From NCBI RefSeq assembly GCF_021030645.1, contig NZ_JACGCJ010000008.1:1-64000 (forward strand): a stretch of DNA of 64,000 bases, given 5' to 3'. The notes below the pieces were generated by a model. That model saw only the letters and a list, made by a program, of their open reading frames with translations. It was not told where the DNA came from and did not search any database. The position numbers were made by a program, and so were the translations under genes. Below are positions 45,102-55,444 of the stretch, piece by piece (within the stretch, counting starts at the first letter, position 1; every line of letters starts with the position of its first letter). Origin of the DNA: Agrilactobacillus fermenti. Lineage in GTDB: Bacteria > Bacillota > Bacilli > Lactobacillales > Lactobacillaceae.

Positions 45102-45754
45102 TGCGTTTTGCAGTGATCGTTTTCCCTGGTTCTAATTGTGATGCGGATATGTATTATGCCGTGCAAGACCAATTACAAGCTGAAGTGACCTATGTACCGC
45201 ATACAGCTACTCAATTAAATGACATTGATGCGGTTTTGATTCCAGGTGGATTTTCCTACGGCGATTATTTACGAACGGGGGCCATTGCCCGGTTTGCACC
45301 GATTATGCCGGCAATCATTGATTTTGCCAATAACGGCGGCTTAGTTTTGGGCGTTTGTAATGGCTTTCAGATTTTAACGGAAGCTGGCTTATTACCAGGA
45401 GCATTGCATGAGAATAAGGATTTAGCTTTTATTTGTAAAGATGTTCAATTGACAGTGGCTAATCCTAACACGCCTTTTTCGAACCGTTTTGAAAAAGATG
45501 AGGTGATCACGTTACCTGTGGCTCATGGCGAAGGTAACTATTACTGTGATGCAGAAACGTTGGCACAGTTAGAAGCAAATCATCAAATCGTTTTTCGCTA
45601 TCAAGATAATCCCAATGGTAGTGTGGCTGATATTGCAGGGATCTGCAATGAACGTGGCAATGTTTTAGGGATGATGCCTCACCCAGAGCGTGCGGTGGAA
45701 GCTATCTTAGGCAATACTGACGGGCAGCGTTTATTAAGTTCTTTGTTGCAATAG
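45101..45754 (+). CDS. purQ: FGAM synthetase glutaminase subunit PurQ
   Basis: PurQ (217 residues) is the class I glutamine amidotransferase subunit that feeds ammonia to PurL. It shows [23 protein letters not shown], the catalytic-cysteine motif [19 protein letters not shown] and the C-terminal MPHPERAVE. It is slightly shorter than the B. subtilis protein but all motifs are present. Confidence 0.96.
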   Translation: MRFAVIVFPGSNCDADMYYAVQDQLQAEVTYVPHTATQLNDIDAVLIPGGFSYGDYLRTGAIARFAPIMPAIIDFANNGGLVLGVCNGFQILTEAGLLPGALHENKDLAFICKDVQLTVANPNTPFSNRFEKDEVITLPVAHGEGNYYCDAETLAQLEANHQIVFRYQDNPNGSVADIAGICNERGNVLGMMPHPERAVEAILGNTDGQRLLSSLLQ

Positions 45755-45793
45755 ACAGCAAATTTGAGTGAATTCAATTAAAGGAGTCCGGTT

Positions 45794-48019
45794 ATGATCG
45801 AATCAACGATGACTGAGCCAACGGCAAAAGAAATTCAAGCAACGAAATTATATCAATCCTGGGGTATGACGACTGAGGAGTACACACGTGCTTGTCGGTT
45901 ATTAGATCGCTTACCAAATTATACGGAGACTGGTTTGTTTGCGGTAATGTGGAGTGAGCATTGTTCTTATAAGAATTCAAAGCCGGTTTTGAAACAATTC
46001 CCCACAACTGGCCCACAAGTGTTGCAGGGCCCTGGCGAAGGGGCGGGTATCGTTGATATTGGTGACGGTCAAGCAGTTGTCTTCAAAGCGGAAAGTCATA
46101 ATCATCCGTCAGCCGTGGAGCCTTATGAGGGTGCAGCAACAGGTGTCGGCGGGATCATTCGCGATATTTTCTCTATGGGTGCTCAGCCCATCGCTATTTT
46201 GGATAGTTTGCGATTTGGTGAGTTGAATGATCCACGGACGAAATATTTGGTTTCAGAAGTAGTCAAAGGGATTGCTGACTATGGTAACTGTATTGGGATT
46301 CCTACAGTTGGCGGTGAAACGACCTTTGACGCTTCTTATACGGCCAATCCTTTAGTGAATGCAATGTGTGTTGGTATTTTGAATCAAGCCGATATGCAAG
46401 TGGGTCAAGCGCGCGGTGAAGAAAACAGTATTATCTATGTTGGCGCTAAAACTGGTCGTGATGGCATTCATGGAGCAACGTTTGCTTCAGAAGAATTCAG
46501 CGATGACAACGAAAGTGATCGTTCAGCCGTCCAAGTCGGCGATCCATTCATGGAGAAATTATTGATGGATGCTTGTTTAGAAGTGATCCGGCAGCATCAA
46601 GCAGCTTTGGTAGGGATTCAAGATATGGGGGCTGCGGGGCTGGTATCATCTTCAGCGGAGATGGCTTCTAAGGCTGGGACAGGGATGATTTTAAATCTAG
46701 ATCAGGTGCCAACACGTGAACCTAACATGACGCCTTATGAAATGATGTTATCTGAGTCTCAAGAACGGATGCTTTTATGCGTGCGCAAGGGTTATGAACA
46801 AGAAATTTTTGATGTCTTTGCTAAATATGAATTAGATGCCGTCAAGATCGGTTATGTCACCGAAAGTAAACAGTATCAGCTATATCATCAAGGTCATTTA
46901 GTAACGGATGTGCCAGTGACTGCGTTGGTGGATGATGCCCCTGTTTATGAGCGGGAAAAGACGTTACCGGCACATTTACAAAATCCGACAACTACTCAAT
47001 TCCAACCGGAGATCCAAGATTTTGCTGAAACGGTCTATCAGTTACTCGGCCAAGCAACGATTGCATCTAAACGGGCGATTTATGAAACTTATGATTCTCA
47101 AGTAAAAACCAATACAGTGGTCAAACCAGGCGGCGATGCAGCCGCGCTACGGATTCGTGGTACCCGTAAAGCTTTAGCAATGACGATGGATGGCAATGCG
47201 CGTTATCTCTATTTAGACCCTAAAGTTGGCGGAGCGATTGCTGTAAGTGAGGCGGCACGTAATATTGTGGCCACTGGCGGCCAGCCTTTGGCAATTACAG
47301 ACTGCTTGAATTTTGGCAATCCTGAAAAGCCTGATCATTTTTATGAGCTTGCTGAGGCAGCTGCTGGTATGTCGGCAGCTTGTGAAATGCTCAAGACCCC
47401 TGTGATTTCTGGGAATGTTTCACTTTATAACGAAACCAACGGTGAAGCAATCTACCCAACGCCAGTTGTGGGTATGGTGGGCTTGATCGAAGATTTAGAG
47501 CACATTACAACGATCGATTTCAAAAAAGCAGATGATCTCGTTTATGTGATCGGTCAAACTAAGGACGATTTCAATGGCTCAGAAATCCAAAAATTACAGG
47601 CCGGCGCCATTAGCGGTAAGCTATTCCCATTTGACCTTGCTTATGAACAGGACATACAAGCTACTGTTTTAGCAGCGATTAAAACCGGTTTGATCCAAAG
47701 CGCCCATGATGTCTCTAAAGGTGGCTTGATGACGGCGTTATTGGAAAGCTGCTTTGCGGCTAAAACTGAATTGGGGCTTGAACTCACTTGGCAACACCCA
47801 TTTGCTTGGCTGTTTGCTGAAACACAGTCACGCTTTGTTGTGACGGTAGATCCTAAGCAGCGGCTAGCTTTCGAAGCTCAAGTCAAACAGGCTGAACTAA
47901 TTGGTCACGTTTCACGTGGAACAAAAGTAACCATTGCTGGAGACAGCCAAACAGCTACTATCGATTTACCTAAAGCTAAAGGGATTTTTGAAGGGAGTTT
48001 GCCATGTCTGCTGAAGTAA
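45794..48019 (+). CDS. purL: FGAM synthetase subunit PurL
   Basis: PurL (741 residues, small form) is the ATP-dependent synthetase subunit converting FGAR to FGAM with PurQ and PurS. It shows [44 protein letters not shown]-like [14 protein letters not shown] and [20 protein letters not shown] precedes the ATG by 8 bases. It overlaps purF by 16 bases. Confidence 0.97.
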   Translation: MIESTMTEPTAKEIQATKLYQSWGMTTEEYTRACRLLDRLPNYTETGLFAVMWSEHCSYKNSKPVLKQFPTTGPQVLQGPGEGAGIVDIGDGQAVVFKAESHNHPSAVEPYEGAATGVGGIIRDIFSMGAQPIAILDSLRFGELNDPRTKYLVSEVVKGIADYGNCIGIPTVGGETTFDASYTANPLVNAMCVGILNQADMQVGQARGEENSIIYVGAKTGRDGIHGATFASEEFSDDNESDRSAVQVGDPFMEKLLMDACLEVIRQHQAALVGIQDMGAAGLVSSSAEMASKAGTGMILNLDQVPTREPNMTPYEMMLSESQERMLLCVRKGYEQEIFDVFAKYELDAVKIGYVTESKQYQLYHQGHLVTDVPVTALVDDAPVYEREKTLPAHLQNPTTTQFQPEIQDFAETVYQLLGQATIASKRAIYETYDSQVKTNTVVKPGGDAAALRIRGTRKALAMTMDGNARYLYLDPKVGGAIAVSEAARNIVATGGQPLAITDCLNFGNPEKPDHFYELAEAAAGMSAACEMLKTPVISGNVSLYNETNGEAIYPTPVVGMVGLIEDLEHITTIDFKKADDLVYVIGQTKDDFNGSEIQKLQAGAISGKLFPFDLAYEQDIQATVLAAIKTGLIQSAHDVSKGGLMTALLESCFAAKTELGLELTWQHPFAWLFAETQSRFVVTVDPKQRLAFEAQVKQAELIGHVSRGTKVTIAGDSQTATIDLPKAKGIFEGSLPCLLK

Positions 48020-49470
48020 GAAGTTTAAATGAAGAATGTGGCGTTTTCGGTATTTGGGGTGCCGATAATGCCAGTAATATTACTTACTACGGGCTGCATA
48101 GCCTACAGCATCGAGGCCAAGAGGGTGCGGGCATTACGTCTAATGATCAAGGCACACTGCTCAATTACAAGGGCCTAGGGTTGTTGAGCCAGGTATTCAA
48201 TGATCCTAAAAACTTAGCAAAACTGACGGGCCGGGCAGCGATCGGGCATGTGCGCTATACGACTGCTGGCGGTAAAAATTTTGATAATATTCAGCCTTTA
48301 ATGTTTCGATTTTCCAATGGTGACATGGCCTTAGCACATAATGGCAATTTGACTAATGCGTTTAGTCTAAAAGAACATTTGGAGAATGAAGGCGCCATTT
48401 TTCATACCACTTCTGATACGGAAATTTTGATTCATTTACTTCGGCGTTCCTCACATACGGCTTTTCTAGATCAGTTGAAGGAATCCTTACGTACGGTTAA
48501 AGGCGGTTTTGCTTTTCTGTTGATGACCGAGAAAAAGCTCTATGCGGCTGTTGATCCCAATGGGTTACGGCCTCTGATCTTGGGGCAAACGACTGCTGGA
48601 GCATACGTCGTGGCTAGTGAAAGTTGCGCGTTAGACTCAGTAAATGCAAAAATTATTCGCGATATTCAACCTGGCGAACTAATTATTATTGACGATACGG
48701 GCTATAAGGTCGATTATTACACGAAAGAAACACAACTGGCCGTTTGTTCAATGGAATATATCTACTTTGCCCGGCCAGATTCAGATATCCATGGGGTCAA
48801 CGTTCACCACGCGCGCAAAACTATGGGCCGATTATTGGCTAAAGAGCAACCAGCTGATGCTGATATTGTGGTCGGTGTGCCGAATTCTTCTTTATCGGCT
48901 GCTTGGGGCTATGCTGAAGCCAGTGGAATTCCTTATGAAATGGGTCTGGTCAAAAATCAGTATATTGCCCGGACGTTTATTCAACCTAATCAAGACCTAA
49001 GAGAACGAAGTGTGCGGATGAAGCTTTCCGCTGTTCGTGGGGTCGTTGCGGGGAAGCGGGTTGTGTTAGTAGATGATTCGATTGTTCGCGGCACAACTTG
49101 TAAATATATTGTGCGGCTGCTGCTTGAAGCAGGTGCCAAAGAAGTACATTTACGCATTGCTTCACCGGCTTTGAAGTTTCCTTGTTATTATGGCATCGAC
49201 ATTCAATCGACCAAGGATTTGATCGCAGCCCATCAGTCGATTCCAGAAATGAATCAAACATTCGGTTCTAAATCATTAGGTTTTTTAAGCGTGACTAGTT
49301 TGATCAAGGCGATAGGATTAAAGACGACTGCACCGAATGGCGGCTTATGTGTGGCATATTTTAATGGTGACTACCCAACGCCGCTTTATGACTTTGAAGC
49401 CGAATTACAAGCAGAATTACAACGATTACATGTCAAAGCACCGAAACGACTGAAACAGGAGGTTTCCTAA
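48004..49470 (+). CDS. purF: Amidophosphoribosyltransferase
   Basis: PurF (488 residues) catalyses the first committed step, PRPP plus glutamine to phosphoribosylamine. An 11-residue propeptide precedes the nucleophile Cys12 ([11 protein letters not shown]). The glutaminase domain is at about 12-240. The phosphoribosyltransferase domain has the PRPP loop [13 protein letters not shown]. Cys residues in the C-terminal half are compatible with the Fe-S-containing Bacillus-type enzyme. Its stop overlaps the purM start. Confidence 0.97.
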   Translation: MSAEVRSLNEECGVFGIWGADNASNITYYGLHSLQHRGQEGAGITSNDQGTLLNYKGLGLLSQVFNDPKNLAKLTGRAAIGHVRYTTAGGKNFDNIQPLMFRFSNGDMALAHNGNLTNAFSLKEHLENEGAIFHTTSDTEILIHLLRRSSHTAFLDQLKESLRTVKGGFAFLLMTEKKLYAAVDPNGLRPLILGQTTAGAYVVASESCALDSVNAKIIRDIQPGELIIIDDTGYKVDYYTKETQLAVCSMEYIYFARPDSDIHGVNVHHARKTMGRLLAKEQPADADIVVGVPNSSLSAAWGYAEASGIPYEMGLVKNQYIARTFIQPNQDLRERSVRMKLSAVRGVVAGKRVVLVDDSIVRGTTCKYIVRLLLEAGAKEVHLRIASPALKFPCYYGIDIQSTKDLIAAHQSIPEMNQTFGSKSLGFLSVTSLIKAIGLKTTAPNGGLCVAYFNGDYPTPLYDFEAELQAELQRLHVKAPKRLKQEVS

Positions 49471-50516
49471 TGACCCAAGATGCCTATACTGCTGCTGGTG
49501 TGAATATTGCTGCTGGTGATGCTGCTGTCGCTAAAATCGCGCAAATGACCGCTTCGACTCAAGACGCCAATGTACTCGCTGGTGTGGGTGGTTTTGGTTC
49601 CCTCTATGCGCTGCCTCGTGGCTACCAAGAACCGGTATTGGTATCTGGTAGTGACGGCGTCGGTACCAAATTGTTAGTGGCAATTGCGGCGAATAACTGT
49701 CATACCATCGGGCAGGATCTAGTCGCAATGTGTGTGAATGATATTGTGGCTCAAGGGGCAAAGCCGTTGTTTTTCCTAGACTATTTAGGCATTCATCAAG
49801 TTGATCCCGACCAAGTTGCCGCTATCGTTCAGGGAATTAAAAAGGCTTGTGAATTGAGCGATTTAAGCTTAATTGGCGGCGAAACAGCCGAAATGCCAGA
49901 TATGTATGCACCTAAACATTACGATTTGGCGGGGTTTGCCACTGGTATCGTAGAGAAAGAACAACGCTTGCTGCCAGAGCACGTCGTGGCTGGTGATATT
50001 TTGTTAGGCTTACCGAGTTCAGGCTTGCATTCCAATGGGTATTCCTTAGTGCGCCAGATTTTATTCAAAGATCACAACTTTAAGTTAACCGATGATATTC
50101 CTGAACTAGGAACTGATGTCACAACGGCCTTATTAACGCCGACACGAATATATGCCCGGCTGTTACAACCGTTATTGCAACAGCAATTATTGACTGGTGT
50201 GGCTCATATCACGGGTGGTGGCTTGGTGGAAAATTTGCCACGAATCCTACCAGATCAATTAGCCGTCCAGATCGACCAAGATGCTTGGCAGGTACCTAAA
50301 ATTTTTACCTGGTTACAAAAACTAGGGCACTTATCGGCTAAAGATATGTTACAAACTTTCAATTTGGGCATTGGTATAGTGTTAGTGGTCAAACCGGCAC
50401 AGCGCGCTGAAGTTGAAGCAATATTACAAGCACAAGGCGAAACCTACTATCAATTGGGACAAGTGGTACCCCGCCAAGAAGCAGCTGTGATCTTCACGGG
50501 GAGCAGCCAAATATGA
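49470..50516 (+). CDS. purM: Phosphoribosylformylglycinamidine cyclo-ligase
   Basis: PurM (348 residues) closes FGAM to AIR using ATP. It shows SGSDGVGTKLLVA, MCVNDIVAQGAKPLFFLDY, the SLIGGETAEMPDMY motif and the C-terminal HITGGGLVENLPRI. The start overlaps the purF stop and the end overlaps purN by 4 bases. Confidence 0.97.
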   Translation: MTQDAYTAAGVNIAAGDAAVAKIAQMTASTQDANVLAGVGGFGSLYALPRGYQEPVLVSGSDGVGTKLLVAIAANNCHTIGQDLVAMCVNDIVAQGAKPLFFLDYLGIHQVDPDQVAAIVQGIKKACELSDLSLIGGETAEMPDMYAPKHYDLAGFATGIVEKEQRLLPEHVVAGDILLGLPSSGLHSNGYSLVRQILFKDHNFKLTDDIPELGTDVTTALLTPTRIYARLLQPLLQQQLLTGVAHITGGGLVENLPRILPDQLAVQIDQDAWQVPKIFTWLQKLGHLSAKDMLQTFNLGIGIVLVVKPAQRAEVEAILQAQGETYYQLGQVVPRQEAAVIFTGSSQI

Positions 50517-51091
50517 CGAAAAAAATTGCTATTTTTGCTTCCGGAACGGGGACTAATTTTGTGGCTTTGGTGCAACAGCTTCAGCATTGGCGCTCAGATG
50601 TATCGATTGAGTTATTGATCTATGATCGCAAACAGGCTGCCGTACATCAGCGTAGTCAAGAACTAGGTGTACCTAGTGTTTATGTAAATTTCACGAAGTA
50701 TGCTGACAAGTCGCAAGCAGAGACAGCAATGTTACAAGCGCTCAAGCAGCGCCATATCGATCTGATCTTGTTGGCGGGGTATATGCGGATTGTTGGCCCA
50801 ACTTTGTTGAACGCTTATCAAGGCCACATTTTGAATATTCACCCAGCCTTACTACCAGCTTTTCCTGGTGCTCATGGGATCGAAGACGCCTTTAAAGCTG
50901 GTGTTAAAGTAACTGGTGTCACGATTCATTTTATTGACGCCGGGGTTGATTCAGGTCCGATCATCGCTCAAGAGACGGTACGCATTGACCCAACGGATAC
51001 CTTAGCTACTTTAGAAAACCGCATTCACCAAATTGAGCATCAATTGTATCCTCGTGTTGTTAAAGAATTGATTACAGAAGGAGTCGTCTAA
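50513..51091 (+). CDS. purN: Phosphoribosylglycinamide formyltransferase
   Basis: PurN (192 residues) formylates GAR with 10-formyl-tetrahydrofolate. It shows [26 protein letters not shown], and the catalytic region [15 protein letters not shown] followed by [17 protein letters not shown]. It is coupled to purM by a 4-base overlap. Confidence 0.96.
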   Translation: MTKKIAIFASGTGTNFVALVQQLQHWRSDVSIELLIYDRKQAAVHQRSQELGVPSVYVNFTKYADKSQAETAMLQALKQRHIDLILLAGYMRIVGPTLLNAYQGHILNIHPALLPAFPGAHGIEDAFKAGVKVTGVTIHFIDAGVDSGPIIAQETVRIDPTDTLATLENRIHQIEHQLYPRVVKELITEGVV

Positions 51092-51096
51092 TTCTC

Positions 51097-52629
51097 ATGA
51101 AAAGAGCTTTACTAAGTGTTTCTGATAAAACTGGTCTGGTTGATTTTGCCAAAGCCCTCGTTGCTTTAGATTATGAATTGATTTCCACTGGCGGAACTTT
51201 ACGTATCTTGAGTGATGCTGGCGTTCCCGCCATTAATATTGAAGCAGTGACCCATTTTCCAGAGATGTTAGATGGTCGGGTTAAAACATTACATCCAGCG
51301 GTTCATGGTGGCCTACTAGCTAAACGTGACAACCCAGAACACATGCAGATGTTAGCTGAACAAGGCATTCAACCGATTGATCTTGTCTGTGTAAATCTCT
51401 ATCCATTTAAAGAAACCATTCAAAAACCAGAGGTCACTCAAGCTCAAGCCATTGAGAATATTGATATTGGCGGGCCATCGATGTTACGCTCAGCTGCCAA
51501 GAATTTTGCAGCGGTCGTACCCGTGGTCGATCCACAAGATTATGAGGCGGTCATCACTGCTTTACGCGAAGATAGTTTATCCGCTGCTTTTCGGCAGCAA
51601 TTAGCTGCCAAGGTATTTCGACACACAGCAGCTTATGATGCCTTGATTGCAGCCTACTTTACTACTGACCCTGAACCAGAAACATTGACATTGACCTATA
51701 ATAAGCAGCAGAGTATGCGCTATGGCGAAAATAGTCATCAAAAAGCGGCGTTTTATGCGGATCCAATGGCCCCAGCGTATTCGATGGTGCACGCAAAACA
51801 ATTACACGGCAAGGCGCTTTCTTACAATAATTTACGTGATGCGAACGCTGCTTTGCAGATCATCGCTGAATTTACAGAACGGCCAGCAGTGGTTGCGTTG
51901 AAACATATGAATCCTTGCGGGATCGGTGAAGCTGACAATTTGGAATCAGCTTGGGATAAAGCTTATGAATCTGATCCAATTTCTATTTTTGGCGGGATCA
52001 TCGCTTTGAACCGAGAAGTAGATGCGCAAACAGCGGCTAAAATGCACGAACTCTTTTTAGAGATCATTATTGCCCCAAGCTATACTGATGAAGCTTTTGC
52101 CATTTTAGCGAAGAAAAAGAATTTGCGCTTACTGACGGTAGACTTTAGCCAACCAAAAGCTGCTGCTGATCGCGAAATCACAGGGATCATGGGTGGTATT
52201 CTGGTGCAGGAAGGCGATCAAACTCATGAAACGATTGATCAATTTACAGTTGTCAGCAAGAAGCAGCCGACAGAAGCCCAAATGAAAGCTTTGCAATTTG
52301 GTCAAACCGTTGTCAAACATGTGAAGAGCAATGCCATCGTTGTTACCACGGCAGACCAAACGTTGGGTGTCGGCGCTGGACAACAAAATCGGATCGACTC
52401 TGTAAAAATTGCCATTGAAAAAGCGCAAACCAAACCAGCTTTCAAAGATGCCATCTTAGCTTCGGACGCATTTTTCCCGATGGACGATAGTGTCGCTTAT
52501 GCTGCTGCCCATGGGATCACAGCTATCGTGGAGCCTGGTGGTAGTATCAAAGATAAAGATTCTATCAAAAAAGCTGATGAATTAGGTGTGGCCTTGGTAT
52601 TTACTGGCGTGCGCCATTTCAAACATTAA
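51097..52629 (+). CDS. purH: Bifunctional AICAR transformylase / IMP cyclohydrolase
   Basis: PurH (510 residues) completes IMP. The N-terminal cyclohydrolase domain (about 1-195) shows [34 protein letters not shown] and [16 protein letters not shown]. The C-terminal transformylase domain shows [23 protein letters not shown] and FFPMDDSV. It starts 5 bases after purN. Confidence 0.97.
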   Translation: MKRALLSVSDKTGLVDFAKALVALDYELISTGGTLRILSDAGVPAINIEAVTHFPEMLDGRVKTLHPAVHGGLLAKRDNPEHMQMLAEQGIQPIDLVCVNLYPFKETIQKPEVTQAQAIENIDIGGPSMLRSAAKNFAAVVPVVDPQDYEAVITALREDSLSAAFRQQLAAKVFRHTAAYDALIAAYFTTDPEPETLTLTYNKQQSMRYGENSHQKAAFYADPMAPAYSMVHAKQLHGKALSYNNLRDANAALQIIAEFTERPAVVALKHMNPCGIGEADNLESAWDKAYESDPISIFGGIIALNREVDAQTAAKMHELFLEIIIAPSYTDEAFAILAKKKNLRLLTVDFSQPKAAADREITGIMGGILVQEGDQTHETIDQFTVVSKKQPTEAQMKALQFGQTVVKHVKSNAIVVTTADQTLGVGAGQQNRIDSVKIAIEKAQTKPAFKDAILASDAFFPMDDSVAYAAAHGITAIVEPGGSIKDKDSIKKADELGVALVFTGVRHFKH

Positions 52630-52642
52630 TTAGGAGGCCCTC

Positions 52643-53908
52643 ATGGCAAAAGTCTTAGTTATTGGTGCCGGTGGTCGTGAACATGCAATTTGTCAGCAGT
52701 TTCTCAAAAGTAAACAGGTGACGGATGTTTACTGTGCCCCTGGTAATCCTGGTATGCTCCATGATGGTATCCAAACGGTTGCCATTGATGAAATGGATTT
52801 CCCTGGGTTGATCCAGTTTGCCCAACACCAAGCAATCGATCTCACATTTGTTGGGCCCGAAGTACCTTTAAGTGCCGGAATCGTGGATGCCTTTCAAGCT
52901 CAACGGTTACCTATCTTTGGACCTACACAAGCGGCAGCTCAATTAGAAAGTTCCAAATCCTTTGCCAAAGCATTTATGCGTAAATACCATATTCCAACAG
53001 CAGATTATGCTGTCTTTACGGATTTAGATGCCGCCTTAACTTATTGCCGCAAGCAAACTTTTCCTTTGGTAATCAAAGTAGATGGTTTAGCGGCTGGTAA
53101 AGGTGTGACGATTGCGGACACATTTATGGCTGCTCGAGATTTATTGACAGCTTTATATCAAGCGGATGCCCAACAGCAAGTTGTTATTGAAAGTTACTTA
53201 ATTGGTCAAGAATTCTCATTTATGTGTTTTGTGCATGATGATAATCTTGTGCCGCTACCGCTGTCACAAGATCATAAACGGCTATTGGACGGGGATAAAG
53301 GGCCAAATACAGGTGGCATGGGGGCTTATAGTCCTTTACCGCAGATGCCGGACGATTTAAGTGAACGTGCCTTAAATGAAGTGATTCGGCCAACAATTGC
53401 CGGCATGAAAGCTGAAGGTCAGCCGATCACTGGAACGATTTATGCCGGGTTAATGTTGACGACGACCGGGATCAAAGTGATTGAATATAATATGCGTTTG
53501 GGTGATCCTGAGACTCAAGTGCTGTTACCCCAGTTAAAAAGTGACTTTTATATTTTGATCCATGAACTATTAGCAGGACATCAACCGGTTATTCAATGGA
53601 CAGCAGCAGGTTATACGCTAGGCGTTGTGGTAGCAGCTTCAGGATATCCTAAAAAGCCGATGGCGGCTATTCCGCTGCCAAAGTTAACAGACCTGCCTGC
53701 GGACATCACCGTGACCTATGCTGGCGTACAAGCACAGAATGGTCAATTAGTCAGTCATGGTGGTCGCGTGCTGATGTTTACGACGACCCAAAAAGACATT
53801 CAAACCTGCCGGCAACATTTATATGCAAGTTTGAAAGAAAAAATTAAAGCACCCTTCATTTATCGTAACGATATTGGTGCCAAAGCTTTAACATCAATAA
53901 GTGAATAG
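52643..53908 (+). CDS. purD: Phosphoribosylamine-glycine ligase
   Basis: PurD (421 residues) is an ATP-grasp enzyme joining phosphoribosylamine and glycine. It shows VIGAGGREHAICQ, FVGPEVPLSAGIVDAF, VIKVDGLAAGKGVTIA, QDHKRLLDGDKGPNTGGMGA and YNMRLGDPETQ. The ATG follows TTAGGAGGCCCTC. It is the last gene of the eleven-gene operon; repeat copy 6 follows, with no simple terminator before it. Confidence 0.97.
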   Translation: MAKVLVIGAGGREHAICQQFLKSKQVTDVYCAPGNPGMLHDGIQTVAIDEMDFPGLIQFAQHQAIDLTFVGPEVPLSAGIVDAFQAQRLPIFGPTQAAAQLESSKSFAKAFMRKYHIPTADYAVFTDLDAALTYCRKQTFPLVIKVDGLAAGKGVTIADTFMAARDLLTALYQADAQQQVVIESYLIGQEFSFMCFVHDDNLVPLPLSQDHKRLLDGDKGPNTGGMGAYSPLPQMPDDLSERALNEVIRPTIAGMKAEGQPITGTIYAGLMLTTTGIKVIEYNMRLGDPETQVLLPQLKSDFYILIHELLAGHQPVIQWTAAGYTLGVVVAASGYPKKPMAAIPLPKLTDLPADITVTYAGVQAQNGQLVSHGGRVLMFTTTQKDIQTCRQHLYASLKEKIKAPFIYRNDIGAKALTSISE

Positions 53909-53912
53909 TCAA

Positions 53913-54094
53913 AAAGAGTATAACAAAAGGCGTTCAGCACCTGAATACTGACAAAAATTGCGAAAAATGATGGGCTTTCCATTTGAGTCATTCATTGTTA
54001 GGTGAGGGTGTTGCTTTTTAGAACACGTTTAAAATTTAATTGTTCACGAACAAATAGTGGCTGAAAACAAAACGTTAGTTTTGTCCCAGCCACA
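53913..54094 (+). repeat. Modular foldback repeat, copy 6 (decayed), with terminal hairpin
   Basis: The core starts CAAAAGGC at 53924 and ends in a mutated TTGCTTTTTAG at about 54021. The inner arms keep AATG/CATT-type pairing. A hairpin near-identical to that of copy 1 (AGTGGCTGA, AACAAAACG, TTTTGTCCCAGCCAC) lies at about 54056-54094 and probably terminates the purine operon. The rest of the 53909-54164 gap holds nothing recognisable. Confidence 0.82.
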
Positions 54095-54164
54095 TTTTTG
54101 AGTTATGAACGATTTTCCTAAATGTACACCAAAAACAATATCCTTATCTCACTCCGTCGGTAGA

Positions 54165-54297
54165 TTAAAAAACAAACATCTGATTTAAGATCTTGCCCAT
54201 TTCTGCTGGTGATTCTGGGCAATCTTGGATTAGCCATTGAATCATAGTCGAAACTACAGCACCAGCCATAAAACTGGCGAAGTAGGTATTTCGCCAA
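54165..54297 (-). pseudogene. 3' remnant of a TetR-family regulator gene
   Basis: About 43 C-terminal residues remain (YFASFMAGAVVSTMIQWLIQ, then DCPESPAEMGKIL), resembling the C-terminal ligand-domain end of TetR/AcrR regulators. The rest of the gene, including the DNA-binding domain, is missing. The upstream side joins directly onto an antitoxin fragment on the other strand at about 54296. Confidence 0.6.
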
Positions 54298-54310
54298 ACC
54301 CGTTTCAGAA

Positions 54311-54643
54311 TTGAGAAATTACAACAAAATCTTGAGCGAAGTAACACCAAATAATCCAGTTTTCCTTACAAAAAATGGTCATAGTAAGTATGCCGTTGTA
54401 GATATAGAGACATATGATCGATTCACTGCTGCACTTAAGCTTCTGGAAGATGTGAAAGAAGCTAAGAAAGGCCCATTTGAGGACTTTGATAAGGCGATGG
54501 ACGAAATAATGAAGGAAACATACAAGTTAATGGCTTATCAGGTCGATCACGAACATCAAACAATCACCTTGTTTGGTTTGTACAGTAATCATCAAGACAT
54601 CATGAAACATCTTTTTAAAGGCTTTCCACCCACAACAAATTAA
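54311..54643 (+). pseudogene. Phd/YefM-like antitoxin fused in frame to a toxin C-terminal fragment
   Basis: Residues 1-70 look like a Phd/YefM antitoxin without its first dozen residues (RNYNKILSEV, PVFLTKNGHSKYAVVDIETYDRF). In-frame sequence upstream reads KPVSEL before it, but the native start codon is gone; TTG 54311 is the only candidate. Residues about 77-110 (MAYQVDHEHQTITLFGLYSNHQD) resemble the end of a RelE/ParE-type toxin. The middle of the module is therefore deleted. It could be an inert scar or a small fusion protein; the former is more likely. Confidence 0.55.
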
Positions 54644-54735
54644 TCCTTTTCTTATGCATCCCTGACATTGGCTTTATTTTGATATAAAATGACCGCAGAA
54701 GATGTTTCTTTGAAATAGGTTAAATGACACATATT

Positions 54736-54770
54736 AAAAAGCATCCAGAGATCAACTTTGGATGCTTTTT
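54736..54770. terminator. Bidirectional terminator
   Basis: AAAAAGCATCCA pairs with TGGATGCTTTTTT, located just before the 3' end of the converging small gene. Confidence 0.88.
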
Positions 54771-54787
54771 TAAAATTTTGATCAACT

Positions 54788-55156
54788 TTATTGTTCCTGA
54801 ATAGCTTGCAATCGATCTAACAGAGATTGAATATCTTGTTTGCTAAAGTTACCTTGCTTTAATTCTGCTGCTGATAATAGGTTGAGCTGCTGGGCGTACC
54901 AAAGACCTAATTTTAAAAAGTTTTCCTCACTTATGGCGTAACGTACCCGAAAGAGTTTTTCGATACTGACTTGATACTGATGTTGCGCTAATGATTTTTG
55001 CAAAGTTTCTTGATAGGTTAAATGATCATCTTGTTGCCCGGGAAATACAATTTCGGTTTCTGAATTGCCACCCTTACCAGCTGTTAAAATATAACCCAGG
55101 CCTTGGGCAAAAGCTTTGATCTGACGTAAAATGGGATCATCTTCATAAATTGGCAT
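54788..55156 (-). CDS. Small hypothetical protein (DUF6483-like)
   Basis: This 122-residue, soluble, mostly helical protein begins MPIYEDDPILRQIKAFAQGL and has GKGGNSETEIVF after it. I tentatively relate it to the DUF6483 proteins common in lactobacilli; function unknown. ATG 55156 is chosen because GGAGG lies 8 bases upstream; an ATG at 55171 overlaps that site. It is a single-gene unit, and the 288 bases upstream up to the permease gene are AT-rich with no gene. Confidence 0.75.
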   Translation of the reverse strand: MPIYEDDPILRQIKAFAQGLGYILTAGKGGNSETEIVFPGQQDDHLTYQETLQKSLAQHQYQVSIEKLFRVRYAISEENFLKLGLWYAQQLNLLSAAELKQGNFSKQDIQSLLDRLQAIQEQ

Positions 55157-55367
55157 AGTTAGATCCTCCATTTTAATGTTAACTTACTGAAAGTGTAAAT
55201 TACATCCTTGAAAAAGGTTTAAATTGTTTATTATTTTTTTACATATTAACACCAATAATATTTAAAGGCGAATTTAAACGGACAAATAAGCTGATTTGAC
55301 TTATTTATATAGTTTGTTACCATAAAACCTATTTAATTTTAAACTTAGGGTGTGAATTATTTATATT

Positions 55368-55397
55368 TTGACAACAATAATAGTAAGATAATTATGA
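55368..55397 (+). promoter_or_regulatory. Candidate promoter of the amino acid permease
   Basis: A perfect TTGACA (55368-55373) is followed 18 bases later by TTATGA (55392-55397), a poor -10 box. Confidence 0.3.
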
Positions 55398-55444
55398 ATG
55401 GATGTATGTCAACAGGAACAACTTAGATAAGTGGTGGAGGTTAT

